Assembly (NCBI RefSeq): GCF_900141755.1
Contig: NZ_LT670844.1
Span: 2,790,001-2,854,000, forward strand
Length of the DNA: 64,000 bases
DNA from: Bradyrhizobium lablabi
Lineage (GTDB): Bacteria; Pseudomonadota; Alphaproteobacteria; Rhizobiales; Xanthobacteraceae
Direction of reading: 5' to 3'
Below are positions 1-9,010 of this stretch, piece after piece. Every line of letters begins with the position of its first letter. The first letter of the stretch is position 1. The notes under the pieces were generated by a model that worked only from the letters and a program-made list of their open reading frames with translations, was not told the origin of the DNA and did no database searches. A program made the translations under genes and the position numbers.

Positions 1-145
1 CGGCATCGATGATAGCGGCATCGGGCGCGAGTTCGGCACCGAAAGTTTCAACGACCACTTCAATACCAAGAGCGTGATGGTCGCCACTGGCGACCAGCCG
101 TTCGACTGGTACCGCGACACGGCGGCGCAACGGCGATTGAACTAG
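1..145 (+). CDS. Aldehyde dehydrogenase, C-terminal fragment (5' end outside window)
   Basis: Only the last 47 codons lie in the window, read in frame from base 2 to the TAG at 143-145. The peptide contains SGIGREFG followed about ten residues later by TKSVMV. This matches the C-terminal signature of NAD(P)-dependent aldehyde dehydrogenases (SGxGREgG...yxxxKsV), which oxidise aldehydes to acids in the cytoplasm. The substrate cannot be told from this tail. The MFS gene starts about 80 bases downstream on the same strand, so co-transcription is likely; this fits oxidation and uptake of an organic acid or aromatic compound. Confidence 0.6.
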   Translation, partial: GIDDSGIGREFGTESFNDHFNTKSVMVATGDQPFDWYRDTAAQRRLN

Positions 146-223
146 CTTACAACAAGCGACTGCATCAGGTCCTCCAAGAAAGACCGGCAGCATTACCGAA
201 TAAGGGACAGGGGAGAAACGCAC

Positions 224-1591
224 ATGGTCACATCAGTCAATAGCGGCAGCCGCCTCGACCGGCTTCCGATCGGCCCATTCCATCGCCGCATCATGCTGCT
301 GATCGGGATCGGCATGTTCTTCGACGGGTTTGACATCTATCTCGCCGGCACCGTGCTCGGCGTGACCTTGAAGAGCGGATTTTCCACGCTGCCGCAAAAC
401 GCCGTGTTTATTTCGGCGACCTTTGTCGGGATGATGCTGGGCTCGTTCGGCACCGGGTTCCTCGGCGACCGCTATGGGCGGCGGTTCACCTACCAGTTTA
501 ATCTTTTGCTGTTCGGGCTGGCCTCGCTCGCGGCGGCGTTGGCGCCGAACATGATGGTCCTGATCGCCTGCCGTTTTGTGATGGGCGTGGGCTTAGGTGC
601 CGAGAACGTCGTCGGCTATGCCACCATGACCGAATTCGTGCCGGCGCGCTCGCGCGGCAAATGGCTCGGTTTTACCACCGTCTGCGTCGTCACGGGATTG
701 CCGATCTCGCTGTTGGTGGCATCCCTGATCGTGCCGGAATTCGGCTGGCGCGCGATGTTCGTGCTCGGCGGCATCGGCGCGCTGATCGTCTGGTATCTGC
801 GTAAAGCACTCCCCGAATCGCCGCGCTGGCTCGAGGCGGTCGGCCGCACCGAGGAGGCCGAAGCGCTGATGCGCGCGATCGAGCGCGAGGCGGCGCAGGG
901 CAAGCCGCTGCCGGCGCCGGCGGCGACAGCCACCGTCGCGGCGTCCGCCGACGTCGCGACGCTGTTCGCGCCACCTTTATTGTCGCGCATGATCGTAGGT
1001 TCAGTGTGCCTGATCACCATCAACACGTTGTTGTATGGCTTCGTCACCTGGCTGCCGGTGTTCTTCATCAAGCAGGGGCTCTCGATCGCGACCTCGTTCG
1101 GCTATTCGCTGCTGATGGCGCTAGGCGCGCCGGTCGGCTCCGCGATCGGCGCGCTGACCGCGGATCGTTGGGGCCGCAAGCCGACCATCATCGCCGCCTC
1201 GCTGATCTCGGTCGTGCTCGGCATCATCTATCCGATGATCTCTGATCCGGTGCTGCTGCCGGCCGTCGGCTTTGCCCTGACGGTGCCGATCTATGTGCTG
1301 GTGGCGCTGTTGTTCGGGATCTACATCCCCGAACTGTTCCCGACCGAGGTGCGCTTGCGCGCCTCCGGCATCGTCAACACGCTCGGCCGCGGCGCCACCA
1401 TCGTGACCCCGTTCCTGGTGGTGATGCTGTTCGAAGCCCGCGGCGTCGCAGGCGTGATGGCGCTGATGGTCGGATTGTTGGTGGTGCAGGTGATCACCGT
1501 CTGGGCGCTCGGCATCGAACCGCGGCACCGCAGTTTGGAGGAGTTGAAGGGGGAGGAGACGGCCGCACCGGTGCTGAAGGAGGCGTCGTAA
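224..1591 (+). CDS. MFS transporter, aromatic acid:H+ symporter-like
   Basis: A 455-residue protein with about twelve hydrophobic segments, the usual length for the major facilitator superfamily. DGFD in the first helix (near residue 35), GDRYGRR in the loop after helix 2 and PESPRWL at the central loop are typical of the AAHS / sugar-porter branch of proton-coupled symporters. ADRWGRK repeats the loop signature in the second half. It probably imports a carboxylate or aromatic acid across the inner membrane. The ATG at 224 follows GGGGAGAAAC, a good ribosome site. It lies just after an aldehyde dehydrogenase and converges with scoAB, a context of organic-acid catabolism. The exact substrate is unknown. 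Confidence 0.85.
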   Translation: MVTSVNSGSRLDRLPIGPFHRRIMLLIGIGMFFDGFDIYLAGTVLGVTLKSGFSTLPQNAVFISATFVGMMLGSFGTGFLGDRYGRRFTYQFNLLLFGLASLAAALAPNMMVLIACRFVMGVGLGAENVVGYATMTEFVPARSRGKWLGFTTVCVVTGLPISLLVASLIVPEFGWRAMFVLGGIGALIVWYLRKALPESPRWLEAVGRTEEAEALMRAIEREAAQGKPLPAPAATATVAASADVATLFAPPLLSRMIVGSVCLITINTLLYGFVTWLPVFFIKQGLSIATSFGYSLLMALGAPVGSAIGALTADRWGRKPTIIAASLISVVLGIIYPMISDPVLLPAVGFALTVPIYVLVALLFGIYIPELFPTEVRLRASGIVNTLGRGATIVTPFLVVMLFEARGVAGVMALMVGLLVVQVITVWALGIEPRHRSLEELKGEETAAPVLKEAS

Positions 1592-1603
1592 AGACTGTCC
1601 CTT

Positions 1604-1722
1604 CGTCATTGCGAGGAGCAAAGCGACGAAGCAATCCAGCTTTCTTTTCGCGGCACGATGGATTGCTTCGCGGAGCCTGTCATCGGGCGCGCGTTCGCGC
1701 GACCCGTTGGCTCGCAATGACG
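1604..1722. repeat. Palindromic intergenic repeat, CGTCATTGCGAG family (copy 1)
   Basis: The element begins CGTCATTGCGAG and ends with its exact reverse complement CTCGCAATGACG. Internally GCAATCCA and TGGATTGC pair around a short loop, followed by GCCTGTCATCGGGC and a GC-rich hairpin. It sits between the convergent MFS and scoB genes and may fold as a bidirectional terminator. A close copy lies at 16684-16800, and a disrupted copy at 12735-12946. Confidence 0.85.
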
Positions 1723-1726
1723 GGAA

Positions 1727-2377
1727 TCACGCGTTCTTCAGCGCCACCCGGAACTCGGCCTCGGTCTTGGCCTTCACCTCGTCGAGCGTGACGCCGTCGG
1801 CGAGTTCGATCAGGGCCATGCCGTCCTTGCCGTGCTTGTCGATGGTGAAGACGGCCAAATCAGTCACCACCATGTCGACCACCCGCTCGCCGGTCAGCGG
1901 CAGATTGCACGTCTTCAACAACTTTGGGCCGTCCTTGGCGGAATGCTCCATCACCACCACGACGCGTTTGACGCCGGCGACGAGATCCATCGCGCCGCCC
2001 ATGCCCTTGACCATCTTGCCGGGGATCATCCAGTTGGCGAGGTCGCCGTTCTGGGCCACCTGCATCGCGCCCAAAATCGACAGATCGATATGGCCGCCGC
2101 GCACCATGCCGAAGGATTCGGCCGATGAGAAATAGCTGGTCGACGGCAATTCGCTCACCGTCTGCTTGCCGGCATTGATGAGGTCGGCGTCTTCCTCGCC
2201 CTCATAGGGGAACGGTCCCATGCCGAGCATGCCGTTCTCGCTCTGCAGGCTGACGTCGATGCCCTCGGGGATATAGTTCGACACCAGCGTCGGAATGCCG
2301 ATACCGAGATTGACGTAATAGCCGTCGCGCAATTCCTTGGCGGCGCGGGCGGCCATCTGTTCGCGGGTCCAGGCCAT
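1727..2377 (-). CDS. scoB: 3-oxoacid CoA-transferase subunit B
   Basis: A 216-residue beta subunit of succinyl-CoA:3-ketoacid CoA-transferase, which moves CoA from succinyl-CoA to acetoacetate (or to 3-oxoadipate in the PcaIJ form). The N-terminal [12 protein letters not shown] and the [10 protein letters not shown] motif, with catalytic Glu at about residue 47, are diagnostic. AKDGPKLL and DLAVF occur in the C-terminal half as expected. The start overlaps the stop of scoA by one base (TGATG), so the subunits are translationally coupled. ScoAB and PcaIJ cannot be separated securely by eye; no other pca genes are seen nearby, so scoB is preferred. Confidence 0.9.
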   Translation of the reverse strand: MAWTREQMAARAAKELRDGYYVNLGIGIPTLVSNYIPEGIDVSLQSENGMLGMGPFPYEGEEDADLINAGKQTVSELPSTSYFSSAESFGMVRGGHIDLSILGAMQVAQNGDLANWMIPGKMVKGMGGAMDLVAGVKRVVVVMEHSAKDGPKLLKTCNLPLTGERVVDMVVTDLAVFTIDKHGKDGMALIELADGVTLDEVKAKTEAEFRVALKNA

Positions 2378-3117
2378 CAGACTTCTTCTCCCGTTGCGGC
2401 CGCCGACGCCTTTTTCTCTGCACGCGGGCGGGTGTTGCGGAACTCGATGCGTTTCTTGGCGGTGCCGACCTCGACCATGCGCTGCACGAAAATGCCGGGG
2501 GTATGGATGTGGTCCGGATTGATCTCGCCGGCCGGCACCAGATGCTCGACCTCGGCCACGGTGATCTTCGCAGCGGTCGCCATCATTGGATTAAAATTGC
2601 GCGCGGTTTTTCGATAGACGAGGTTGCCGGCGGTATCGCCCTTCCAGGCATGGACGATGGCCAGATCAGCGACCAGCCCCCGCTCCATGATGTATTTCTC
2701 GCCGTCGAACTCCTTTACCTCTTTGCCTTCGGCAATGAGGGTGCCGACGCCGGTCTTGGTGAAGAACGCGGGGATACCCGCCCCGCCGGCGCGGATGCGT
2801 TCGGCCAGCGTCCCCTGCGGGTTGAATTCGAGTTCCAGCTCGCCGGCGAGGTATTGCTGGGCGAACAGCTTGTTCTCGCCGACATAGGACGAGATCATCT
2901 TCTTGATCTGGTGGGTTTCCAAGAGCCGGCTGAGCCCGATGCCGTCGACGCCGGCATTGTTGGAGACCACGGTCAGGTTCTTCACCCCGGAATCGCGGAT
3001 CGCGTCCGATAGGGTTTCCGGGATACCGCAGAGGCCAAAACCGCCGGACATGATCATCATGCCGTCCTTCAGGATGCCGGTAAGGGCGGATTTGGCGTCG
3101 GGATAGACCTTGTTCAT
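2377..3117 (-). CDS. scoA: 3-oxoacid CoA-transferase subunit A
   Basis: A 246-residue alpha subunit with the CoA-binding glycine motif [10 protein letters not shown] near residues 24-33, [10 protein letters not shown], and the YVGENK and [10 protein letters not shown] motifs of this family. It forms a heterotetramer with ScoB and activates acetoacetate or another 3-oxoacid in the cytoplasm, feeding ketone-body, PHB or aromatic-acid carbon to acetyl-CoA. The reading frame is open 14 codons upstream, but the ATG at 3117 gives the canonical N-terminus ([12 protein letters not shown]), so it is chosen. First gene of a two-gene operon. Confidence 0.9.
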   Translation of the reverse strand: MNKVYPDAKSALTGILKDGMMIMSGGFGLCGIPETLSDAIRDSGVKNLTVVSNNAGVDGIGLSRLLETHQIKKMISSYVGENKLFAQQYLAGELELEFNPQGTLAERIRAGGAGIPAFFTKTGVGTLIAEGKEVKEFDGEKYIMERGLVADLAIVHAWKGDTAGNLVYRKTARNFNPMMATAAKITVAEVEHLVPAGEINPDHIHTPGIFVQRMVEVGTAKKRIEFRNTRPRAEKKASAAATGEEV

Positions 3118-3223
3118 GGAAATACGACCTGATGGGAGGAAGTTTTGTCGCCGCCGCAATTTCTCGTGAATTATTAGGCGAATTCTTCGCAGTGCGTCAA
3201 TGACGGGGGTCTGGGAGAAAGGT

Positions 3224-3313
3224 CGTCATGCCCGGGCTTGTCCCGGGCATCCACGTCTTGCCGGTATCGCCGCAAGAAAGACGTGGATGGCCGGGACAAG
3301 CCCGGCCATGACG
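3224..3313. repeat. Long palindromic repeat, CGTCATGCCCGGGC family
   Basis: Two nearly perfect inverted arms: CGTCATGCCCGGGCTTGTCC at the left and GGACAAGCCCGGCCATGACG at the right, with CCACGTCTT / AAGACGTGG inside. It lies in the gene-free stretch 3118-3525 upstream of the divergent scoA and asmA-like genes. The rest of that stretch (3314-3525) shows no convincing gene and presumably carries the asmA promoter. Such elements are common between genes in Bradyrhizobiaceae (from memory). Confidence 0.85.
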
Positions 3314-3525
3314 GAGAGGGTTCGGGACGCCGCCGCCCTTGCAACCCGGCCTTGAAAGCGTCAAGAAAACCCATCAAGTTGCGCGCCTTGGCACGGGCGC
3401 CATCCCGCTCGGCGGCGGCCGGTTTGGGCAATTGTTAACTTGCCGACTCGGGGCACCCCGTGGTCGGTGGGCGGCCTGCCCGGCCCTCTTGCTGCAGCGA
3501 CGCGCCCCTCAACACCAATCAGGAT

Positions 3526-5487
3526 ATGTCATTGACGATGGCCCAAGGAATGAAGCGCCTGGGGACGCCGATTGCGGCGTTGCTCGGCTTGGCGCTGGTC
3601 GGCCTGATCGCGACCTCCTGGTTCCTCAACCGGGACGCGCTGCGCCAGGCGGTGGAAGCACAAATCCGCGCCGTCACCGGGCTCGATCTCGTCGTCCGCG
3701 GCACCATCGACGTCTCGGTGTTTCCGGCGAGCTATGTCTCCTTTCACGACGTCGGGCTGAAAGGTAGCGCCGCCGCCGACCCCGCGCTCTCGGTCGACGT
3801 CCTGACCGCGAATTTGCGGCTGTTGCCGCTATTGCTGCAGCGCTTCGAGATCGCCGACGTCATGATGCTGCGCCCGCATATCCGCGTCATCCGCGAGGCC
3901 GATGGCGAAAGCAACTGGACGCCGTTCATCGACACCATCGTGCGCAACATGAAGCCCGGCGCCGACAACCAATTGTCGTTCTCGGAAATCCGGATCCAGG
4001 ATGGCGTGCTCGACTACGAGGACGCTTCCAATCACCTCGCCGAACAGCTCGGCGCCATCGACCTGTCGCTGGCCTGGCCCTCGATCTCGCGTTCCTTTGC
4101 CGCCACCGGCCAGTTCGACTGGCGCGGCGAGCGGGTCGACGGCTCGATCTCGGCCAGCGATTTTGTCGCAGCCTTGTCCGGCGACCGCTCCGGCCTGAAG
4201 GCGCGGCTCGCGAGCGCGCCGCTAAAACTGGCGTTCGACGGCACGGTGGCCGACCGCACCTCGATGATGATGGAAGGCACGCTGACCATCGACACCCCGT
4301 CTTTACGCAACGCCATGCGCTGGACCGGCCAGGCCCCGCCCGGTGCCGGCGGTTTTGGCCGTTTTGCCCTGAAGGCGCGCGCCAATGTGGTGGGCCCGTC
4401 GATCGCGCTCACCAACGTCAATGTCGAGCTCGACGGCAATGTCGCCGAAGGCGTCATGACCTACGCCAATAATGGCCGCCAGACGCTGCAGGCGACGCTC
4501 GCCGCCGGCAATCTCGACTTCACGCCCTATATCTCGACCTTCCGCTTGCTGGCGAGCGGCGCGCATGACTGGAACCGGCAATTATTCGATCTGAACTCGC
4601 TGTCGACCACCGACCTCGACATGCGCTTGTCTGCAGCGCAAGTGACCGTCGGCCCGACAAAACTCGGCCGCACCGCGCTCGGCGCCAACCTGCGCGGCGG
4701 CGCGCTGGCCTTGAGCGTCGGCGAAGCGCAGATGTATGGCGGCATCGCCAGGGGTTCGTTCGGCGTCGCGCGCTCCGACGCGGTTGCCGACGTCAAGGCG
4801 CAATTCCAGTTCATCGACGTCGATTTGCAGCAGCTCGCCACCGAATTGTTCGGCGTCACCAGATTGAGTGGCCGCGGCAATCTCAACGTATCGCTGGTGG
4901 CCTCGGGATCGAGCCCGTTTGGATTGGTGTCATCGCTCGACGGCACCGCGACCCTGACCGGCCATGACGGCGCGATCGCTGGCGTCAACGCCGAGCAGCT
5001 CTTAAAGCGCCTGGAGCGCCGGCCCTTGTCCGGCGGCGGCAATTTCCGCCAGGGCTCGACGCCGTTCGACAAATTGACCATCGCGGTAAAATTCGCCGAC
5101 GGCATTGCGACTGCCCAAGACGTCCACGTCGAAGGCCCCGCCGCGCGCATGGTGTTGACCGGCACCGCGTCAGTGCCCGCACGCGAATACGATCTCAAGG
5201 GCGTCGCCAGCCTGACCTCACAGAGCGCCACGCCCGGTTTTGAGTTGCCCTTCGTGGTGCAGGGCCCCTGGGACGATCCGCTGATTTTTCCCGACCCCGA
5301 AAGCCTGATCCGGAGATCGCCGGCGGCCGGCGCCCTGCTCAACGCCGTGAAGGACCGCAAGACACGGGATGCGGTGCGCTCGGTGCTGGAGCGGTTTACC
5401 GGCGGGGGGCAGAAGGACGCGACGCCGGATGCCGCCGCGACCGCGCCGGCGGGTGCGCCGGCGGCGGATGCGAGCAAGCCGAACTAA
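3526..5487 (+). CDS. AsmA family protein
   Basis: A 653-residue protein with one N-terminal membrane segment (about residues 12-32) followed by a large beta-rich region. The start of the mature part (AVEAQIRAVTGLDLVVRGTIDVSVFPASYVSFHDVGL) has the AsmA_N pattern: a short amphipathic stretch, then V-R-G-x-I-x-V-x-x-x-P. The C-terminal half contains the AsmA_2-type segment (ELFGVTRLSGRGNL, LDGTATLTGHDGAI). AsmA-like proteins are inner-membrane-anchored periplasmic proteins implicated in lipid transfer and outer-membrane assembly. The tail is Ala/Pro-rich. ATG 3526 is chosen because it leads directly into the membrane anchor; ATGs at 3538 and 3550 are also possible. Confidence 0.8.
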   Translation: MSLTMAQGMKRLGTPIAALLGLALVGLIATSWFLNRDALRQAVEAQIRAVTGLDLVVRGTIDVSVFPASYVSFHDVGLKGSAAADPALSVDVLTANLRLLPLLLQRFEIADVMMLRPHIRVIREADGESNWTPFIDTIVRNMKPGADNQLSFSEIRIQDGVLDYEDASNHLAEQLGAIDLSLAWPSISRSFAATGQFDWRGERVDGSISASDFVAALSGDRSGLKARLASAPLKLAFDGTVADRTSMMMEGTLTIDTPSLRNAMRWTGQAPPGAGGFGRFALKARANVVGPSIALTNVNVELDGNVAEGVMTYANNGRQTLQATLAAGNLDFTPYISTFRLLASGAHDWNRQLFDLNSLSTTDLDMRLSAAQVTVGPTKLGRTALGANLRGGALALSVGEAQMYGGIARGSFGVARSDAVADVKAQFQFIDVDLQQLATELFGVTRLSGRGNLNVSLVASGSSPFGLVSSLDGTATLTGHDGAIAGVNAEQLLKRLERRPLSGGGNFRQGSTPFDKLTIAVKFADGIATAQDVHVEGPAARMVLTGTASVPAREYDLKGVASLTSQSATPGFELPFVVQGPWDDPLIFPDPESLIRRSPAAGALLNAVKDRKTRDAVRSVLERFTGGGQKDATPDAAATAPAGAPAADASKPN

Positions 5488-5593
5488 CGGCTTTGTCCGG
5501 CGTTGAGAGCGTGGGCTAGTTCTTAGCGTGGGTTAGCGCTCGTCCGCCATAGCTCGAAGAGCGACGGCGGATAACCCACCATCCATCCGCGAC

Positions 5594-5944
5594 ATGACAA
5601 CCGACGAAAAATTCCCCTATCACACCTGCACCTGGCACCACTCGGACGACGCCTCCGAGCGCTGGCTATCCGCTCTGGAAAAGACCGGCGCGGAGAATGT
5701 GAGGGCGCGGCTGGCCCGGTTCGAGCACAGCTCGCATGCCTCGATCGCGGTCGGCACCGAGCCCAACATGACCGCAGGCTTCGCGCAGGAATGGCTGGCC
5801 TGGCGCGATCAACAAAAATCCGCCGAACAAGCCGCCCGGCTCGACCGGCAAATTTTTTGGACCCGACTTGCGGCGCTTGCGGCGTGTGTTGCGGGGCTGA
5901 GCGCGGCGATTGGGTGGGGGTGGACGATATTGTTTAAGCCGTGA
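5594..5944 (+). CDS. Hypothetical protein with one C-terminal membrane helix
   Basis: A 116-residue protein I do not recognise. Residues 1-80 are charged and hydrophilic, with a Trp-rich start (HTCTWHHSDDASERWL) and a helical stretch around EWLAWRDQQKSAEQAARLDRQIFW. Residues about 88-112 (LAALAACVAGLSAAIGWGWTIL) form a single membrane helix with few residues after it, so it is probably tail-anchored with the bulk in the cytoplasm. Base composition is host-like, unlike the AT-richer Zorya genes that follow. It therefore probably marks the chromosomal edge of the island rather than a member of the system. No function is proposed. Confidence 0.55.
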   Translation: MTTDEKFPYHTCTWHHSDDASERWLSALEKTGAENVRARLARFEHSSHASIAVGTEPNMTAGFAQEWLAWRDQQKSAEQAARLDRQIFWTRLAALAACVAGLSAAIGWGWTILFKP

Positions 5945-5973
5945 GGGCGGGGGTTGGGTGGGGCGGTTGGCGC

Positions 5974-5987
5974 AAGCGTAACCCGCC
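5974..5987. repeat. Left 14-base flank repeat of the Zorya island (AAGCGTAACCCGCC)
   Basis: AAGCGTAACCCGCC at this position is the exact reverse complement of GGCGGGTTACGCTT at 9351-9364. The two copies bracket the zorABE cassette in inverted orientation. Both lie inside short GC-rich repeat remnants of a type common between genes in Bradyrhizobium, so they may be pre-existing repeats at which the island inserted rather than true ends of a mobile element. Confidence 0.6.
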
Positions 5988-6120
5988 ATCCCCACGACCA
6001 GCGGCGGATTACGCCCATCGGCGAATCTGCGCCAAGAACTACTAGCCCCCGATCCCCACCTTCGGTGATGACAATGGCCTGTCGACGGGTCTAAATTGCT
6101 ACTTAGGGTTGGGGGGCGAT

Positions 6121-7368
6121 ATGTTTGAACAATATTGGCATCTATTCGAAAATTGGTATTGGGCTTTGCCCCAAACCACACAACTTATGTTGGCGGCAAT
6201 TTTTATTTTCTGGCTGCTGTTCAACCTGTTTTACAATGAGAAAGCGGTTTCGTTCGGACCGACGATTCTTACTACTCTTGGTATCTTCGCAACGTTTCTT
6301 GGAATCGCACTTGGTCTTTCTGAATTCGATGCCAACAACATTCAGGCAAGCGTCCCCGCACTCCTTGGCGGTCTAAAAACAGCGTTTTGGGCCTCGGTGG
6401 CAGGCGTGGGCGGCGCACTCCTGTTAAAATTTCGACATCAATTCTTTGATCGCGCTGTTGCCGTAGGCACGGGTGACGACGGCGAAGTTACAGGGGCTGA
6501 TTTGGCTCGCCTGTTATCCGGTATTCAAACGGCTTTAGTCGGCAATGAAGAAACATCATTGATCACTCAAATCAAGCTACTGCGCTCCGACAGTAATGAC
6601 CGGTTGGACGCACTAAAGGCCGCTCAATTGCAGGCACTCCAAGAGTTGTCGAAGATGGGATCACAGGCCTTGGTCGAAGCCCTCCGCGATGTCATCAAGG
6701 ACTTCAACGCCAAGATTACGGAACAGTTTGGCGATAACTTTAAGGCACTCAACGACGCAGTAGGTCAGCTACTTGTTTGGCAGGAACGATATCGGCTTCA
6801 CATCGAAAAATCCGAAGCATCGCTCGAGTCATTGGTTAGCCTGATGAGGAAGACGACAAGCGACTACTCTTCCCTTGTGTCAAGTTCGCAGTCGTTTTCG
6901 AAGGTCGCGCATGACTTAGGTCAAATGCTCGAGGCCCTTTCGATCCAAAAAACTCAACTAGTTGATCTTTCGCGTTCTCTTGCCGAGTTGTTAAAGGAAG
7001 CGTCTGGAAGCCTTCCCGCTGTGCAAGCTAAGATTATGGAACTTACCGCGCAGCTTTCGAGCGCGGTTCAAGACAATCAAAAAACGATAAACGCCGCATT
7101 GAACGAAAACGCTCAGCAACTGAAGAATGCGGTTCAGTTGAGTCATCAAGGCTTCGTAACAACGAACACCGAAGCAAACAAACAAGTTACCGACTTGATG
7201 GCAAAAACAAAAGAGCAGATATCGAATCTCGACGCCGCGCTTACGGAAGAACTTAAGAAATCCCTGGAAAGTCTTGGGCGCCAGCTGGCTGCTCTTTCAG
7301 AGCGCTTCGTCAGTGACTACGGACCGCTAACAGAAAAGCTTCGCCGCGTTGTCGAGATGGCAAAATAG
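6121..7368 (+). CDS. zorA: ZorA, MotA/ExbB-like motor subunit of a Zorya type II defence system
   Basis: A 415-residue inner-membrane protein. Three hydrophobic segments (about residues 21-38, 45-67 and 80-102) match the ZorA/MotA/ExbB core. The second and third contain TLGIFATFLGIALGL and LLGGLKTAFWASVAG, the Gly/Thr-rich helices that line the proton channel in ExbB/TolQ/MotA. Residues from about 115 to the end are helical and rich in Gln, Ser, Lys and Glu, forming the cytoplasmic tail. In characterised Zorya systems ZorA forms a pentamer around a ZorB dimer, and the tail signals phage invasion to the effector. ATG 6121 is preferred over the upstream TTG at 6109 because GGGGGG precedes it. 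Base composition is visibly more AT-rich than in the neighbours, suggesting transfer. zorB follows 7 bases later. Confidence 0.88.
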   Translation: MFEQYWHLFENWYWALPQTTQLMLAAIFIFWLLFNLFYNEKAVSFGPTILTTLGIFATFLGIALGLSEFDANNIQASVPALLGGLKTAFWASVAGVGGALLLKFRHQFFDRAVAVGTGDDGEVTGADLARLLSGIQTALVGNEETSLITQIKLLRSDSNDRLDALKAAQLQALQELSKMGSQALVEALRDVIKDFNAKITEQFGDNFKALNDAVGQLLVWQERYRLHIEKSEASLESLVSLMRKTTSDYSSLVSSSQSFSKVAHDLGQMLEALSIQKTQLVDLSRSLAELLKEASGSLPAVQAKIMELTAQLSSAVQDNQKTINAALNENAQQLKNAVQLSHQGFVTTNTEANKQVTDLMAKTKEQISNLDAALTEELKKSLESLGRQLAALSERFVSDYGPLTEKLRRVVEMAK

Positions 7369-7375
7369 GTGCATC

Positions 7376-8131
7376 GTGAAGTTTTTAAAAGATGGAAAAG
7401 TTGCAGCTGCCAAAGAGGAACATTGGATTCCGTTAAGCGACCTCATGACCGGTCTTATGATGATGTTTATGTTGGTGGCGATTGTTTTTATGGTGAAGGT
7501 TGAAGCCGAAGCAGCTGTTACAAAAGAATTGAAAGCAAAGGCTGAGGAACAGGCAAAACGCGTTCAACAAATTGCGGTTCTTTATGATGACATGAGAAAC
7601 GAGCTTTATAAGTCACTCGACGAAGAATTTAAGAAGGATTTGAAAGATTGGGGGGCAGACCTAGACACTGATTTGACCATCAGATTTAGAGAACCCGACG
7701 TGCTCTTTGACACGAGCCGGGCGGAACTCAAAACAAGGTTCAAAGGAATTCTAGATGATTTCTTCCCTCGGTACGTAAGAATTCTGGGGAGGTCAGAGTA
7801 CAAAGACTCAATTGAGGAAGTTCGTATTGAGGGGCACACGTCCGGCTTCTGGAAAGATGCTAAGGACGAAGATGATGCGTATTTCAAGAACATGGAATTG
7901 TCACAGCAACGAACGCGTACTACCCTCGAATATGTGCTCTCAAAAACAAACATATTTGGCTACAAGCGATGGATACAATCATTGCTTACTGCAAACGGGC
8001 TATCATCTTCCAAACTTCGTCTGAATGCCGACAAAACTGAGAACATCGCGGCTTCGCAACGTGTCGAGTTTCGGGTGCGGACGAACGCAGATGCGCGCAT
8101 AGCCCAAATTTTAATGGCTTCACAAAAATGA
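7376..8131 (+). CDS. zorB: ZorB, MotB/OmpA-like stator subunit of the Zorya system
   Basis: A 251-residue protein with one N-terminal membrane helix (about residues 22-42) preceded by HWIPLSDLMTG. The Asp at about residue 22 is at the place of the proton-binding Asp of MotB. A helical linker follows, then an OmpA/MotB-type periplasmic domain: REPDVLFDTSRAEL near residue 115, VRIEGHTSG near 150, LSQQRTRTTLEYVL and RVEFRV. In Zorya the ZorB domain anchors the complex to peptidoglycan. GTG 7376 with AGGTG just upstream is preferred; an in-frame TTG at 7349 lies inside zorA. The stop overlaps the zorE start (ATGA), so the genes are translationally coupled. Confidence 0.88.
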   Translation: MKFLKDGKVAAAKEEHWIPLSDLMTGLMMMFMLVAIVFMVKVEAEAAVTKELKAKAEEQAKRVQQIAVLYDDMRNELYKSLDEEFKKDLKDWGADLDTDLTIRFREPDVLFDTSRAELKTRFKGILDDFFPRYVRILGRSEYKDSIEEVRIEGHTSGFWKDAKDEDDAYFKNMELSQQRTRTTLEYVLSKTNIFGYKRWIQSLLTANGLSSSKLRLNADKTENIAASQRVEFRVRTNADARIAQILMASQK

Positions 8132-8991
8132 AGCTCACAGATTTTTACAAGTTCGCACCATTAAACGACCTAAGAGCGCGGATGGGAATTCCGTCGGACG
8201 TCTATGGAACTCTAACAATAACGATAAGTGCTGCGAAGCTGACACCTGATGAACTAGATCGACTCTATGAAGGCGACGGACTCGAGGTTGGATTTGATGA
8301 AATCAACATCCACGATGATGGCACACTTATTTACAAGAACGCTCGTGTGCTGCTCTACATTCGCGATGTGCATCAATATCAAGAACAAGTTAGCCTCCCG
8401 AAATATCATTTAGCTCACTGTCCAGTATTAAAGAACATGAGTGAGATTGGGCGCTCACACCGGTATCTGATTTCGGCGAGAGTGGACGGCATTTTCAGAT
8501 TGAATGTGTTTCGTGGCGACAGGATGAAGACTCAGAACCAAACATTGAACGTTTGCCAACACTGTCTGAGCACGCTGGAATTCAACGGGTTCAAGAACAA
8601 TCTGACTCGTCCAGAGCGGACGCTGCATGTAAATGCGTTCACCCCTGCAAATTTTTTCGAACAGTATCCCCGATTACTCGATGGCACTGGATATGGCGGA
8701 GGGGATGTTACTCCTATTAACGCATACCCGGCGGATTTTGCAAGAATCAGCACACTGGTGAGAACCGTAGCAGGTTGGCGGTGCCAAGAAGCAACTTGCA
8801 AGTACGACTGCTCGTCGCCTGCACTCAGGCAATATTTGCATGTCCACCACTTAAACGGAAATCGCGCGGACAGTGGCCGAAAGAACTTGAAAGCGGTTTG
8901 TGTCGAGTGTCACGCTAAACAGCCGAAACACTCGCATGTCAAAAACACGCCTCAATACCAAGCGTTCATGCGGATAAGATACGGACGTTAG
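8128..8991 (+). CDS. zorE: ZorE-like HNH endonuclease, effector of Zorya type II
   Basis: A 287-residue cytoplasmic protein. The C-terminal part carries an HNH nuclease with zinc ligands: WRCQEATC near residues 225-232, then HVHHLNGNRADSGRKNLKAVCVECH. This gives the paired His, the Asn residues of the beta-beta-alpha fold and a final C-x2-C. A second C-x2-C (NVCQHC, near residue 145) suggests another zinc knuckle. The N-terminal 130 residues have no motif I recognise and probably sense or regulate. An HNH protein directly after zorAB is the defining feature of Zorya type II, in which ZorE is the DNA-damaging effector. Translational coupling to zorB supports one operon. No ZorC/ZorD (type I) or ZorF/ZorG (type III) genes are present. 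Confidence 0.85.
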   Translation: MKLTDFYKFAPLNDLRARMGIPSDVYGTLTITISAAKLTPDELDRLYEGDGLEVGFDEINIHDDGTLIYKNARVLLYIRDVHQYQEQVSLPKYHLAHCPVLKNMSEIGRSHRYLISARVDGIFRLNVFRGDRMKTQNQTLNVCQHCLSTLEFNGFKNNLTRPERTLHVNAFTPANFFEQYPRLLDGTGYGGGDVTPINAYPADFARISTLVRTVAGWRCQEATCKYDCSSPALRQYLHVHHLNGNRADSGRKNLKAVCVECHAKQPKHSHVKNTPQYQAFMRIRYGR

Positions 8992-9010
8992 TTGGCGCAG
9001 GGGGATCAGC

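Noticed and set aside
3174..3438. Open frames on both strands in the scoA upstream region
   Set aside because: They lie on a long palindrome, which creates mirrored frames, and have no ribosome sites.
5945..6108. Possible RNA gene before zorA
   Set aside because: GC-rich hairpins here look like remnants of a common intergenic repeat rather than a tRNA or sRNA; no cloverleaf or terminator seen.
6121..8131. Flagellar MotAB, TolQR or ExbBD instead of ZorAB
   Set aside because: No flagellar, tol or tonB genes nearby, a long helical tail on the A subunit, an OmpA-like domain on the B subunit, and a coupled HNH nuclease favour Zorya.
6121..8991. Zorya type I or III
   Set aside because: No ZorC, no helicase-nuclease ZorD, and no ZorF/ZorG-type genes follow; the third gene is an HNH protein.
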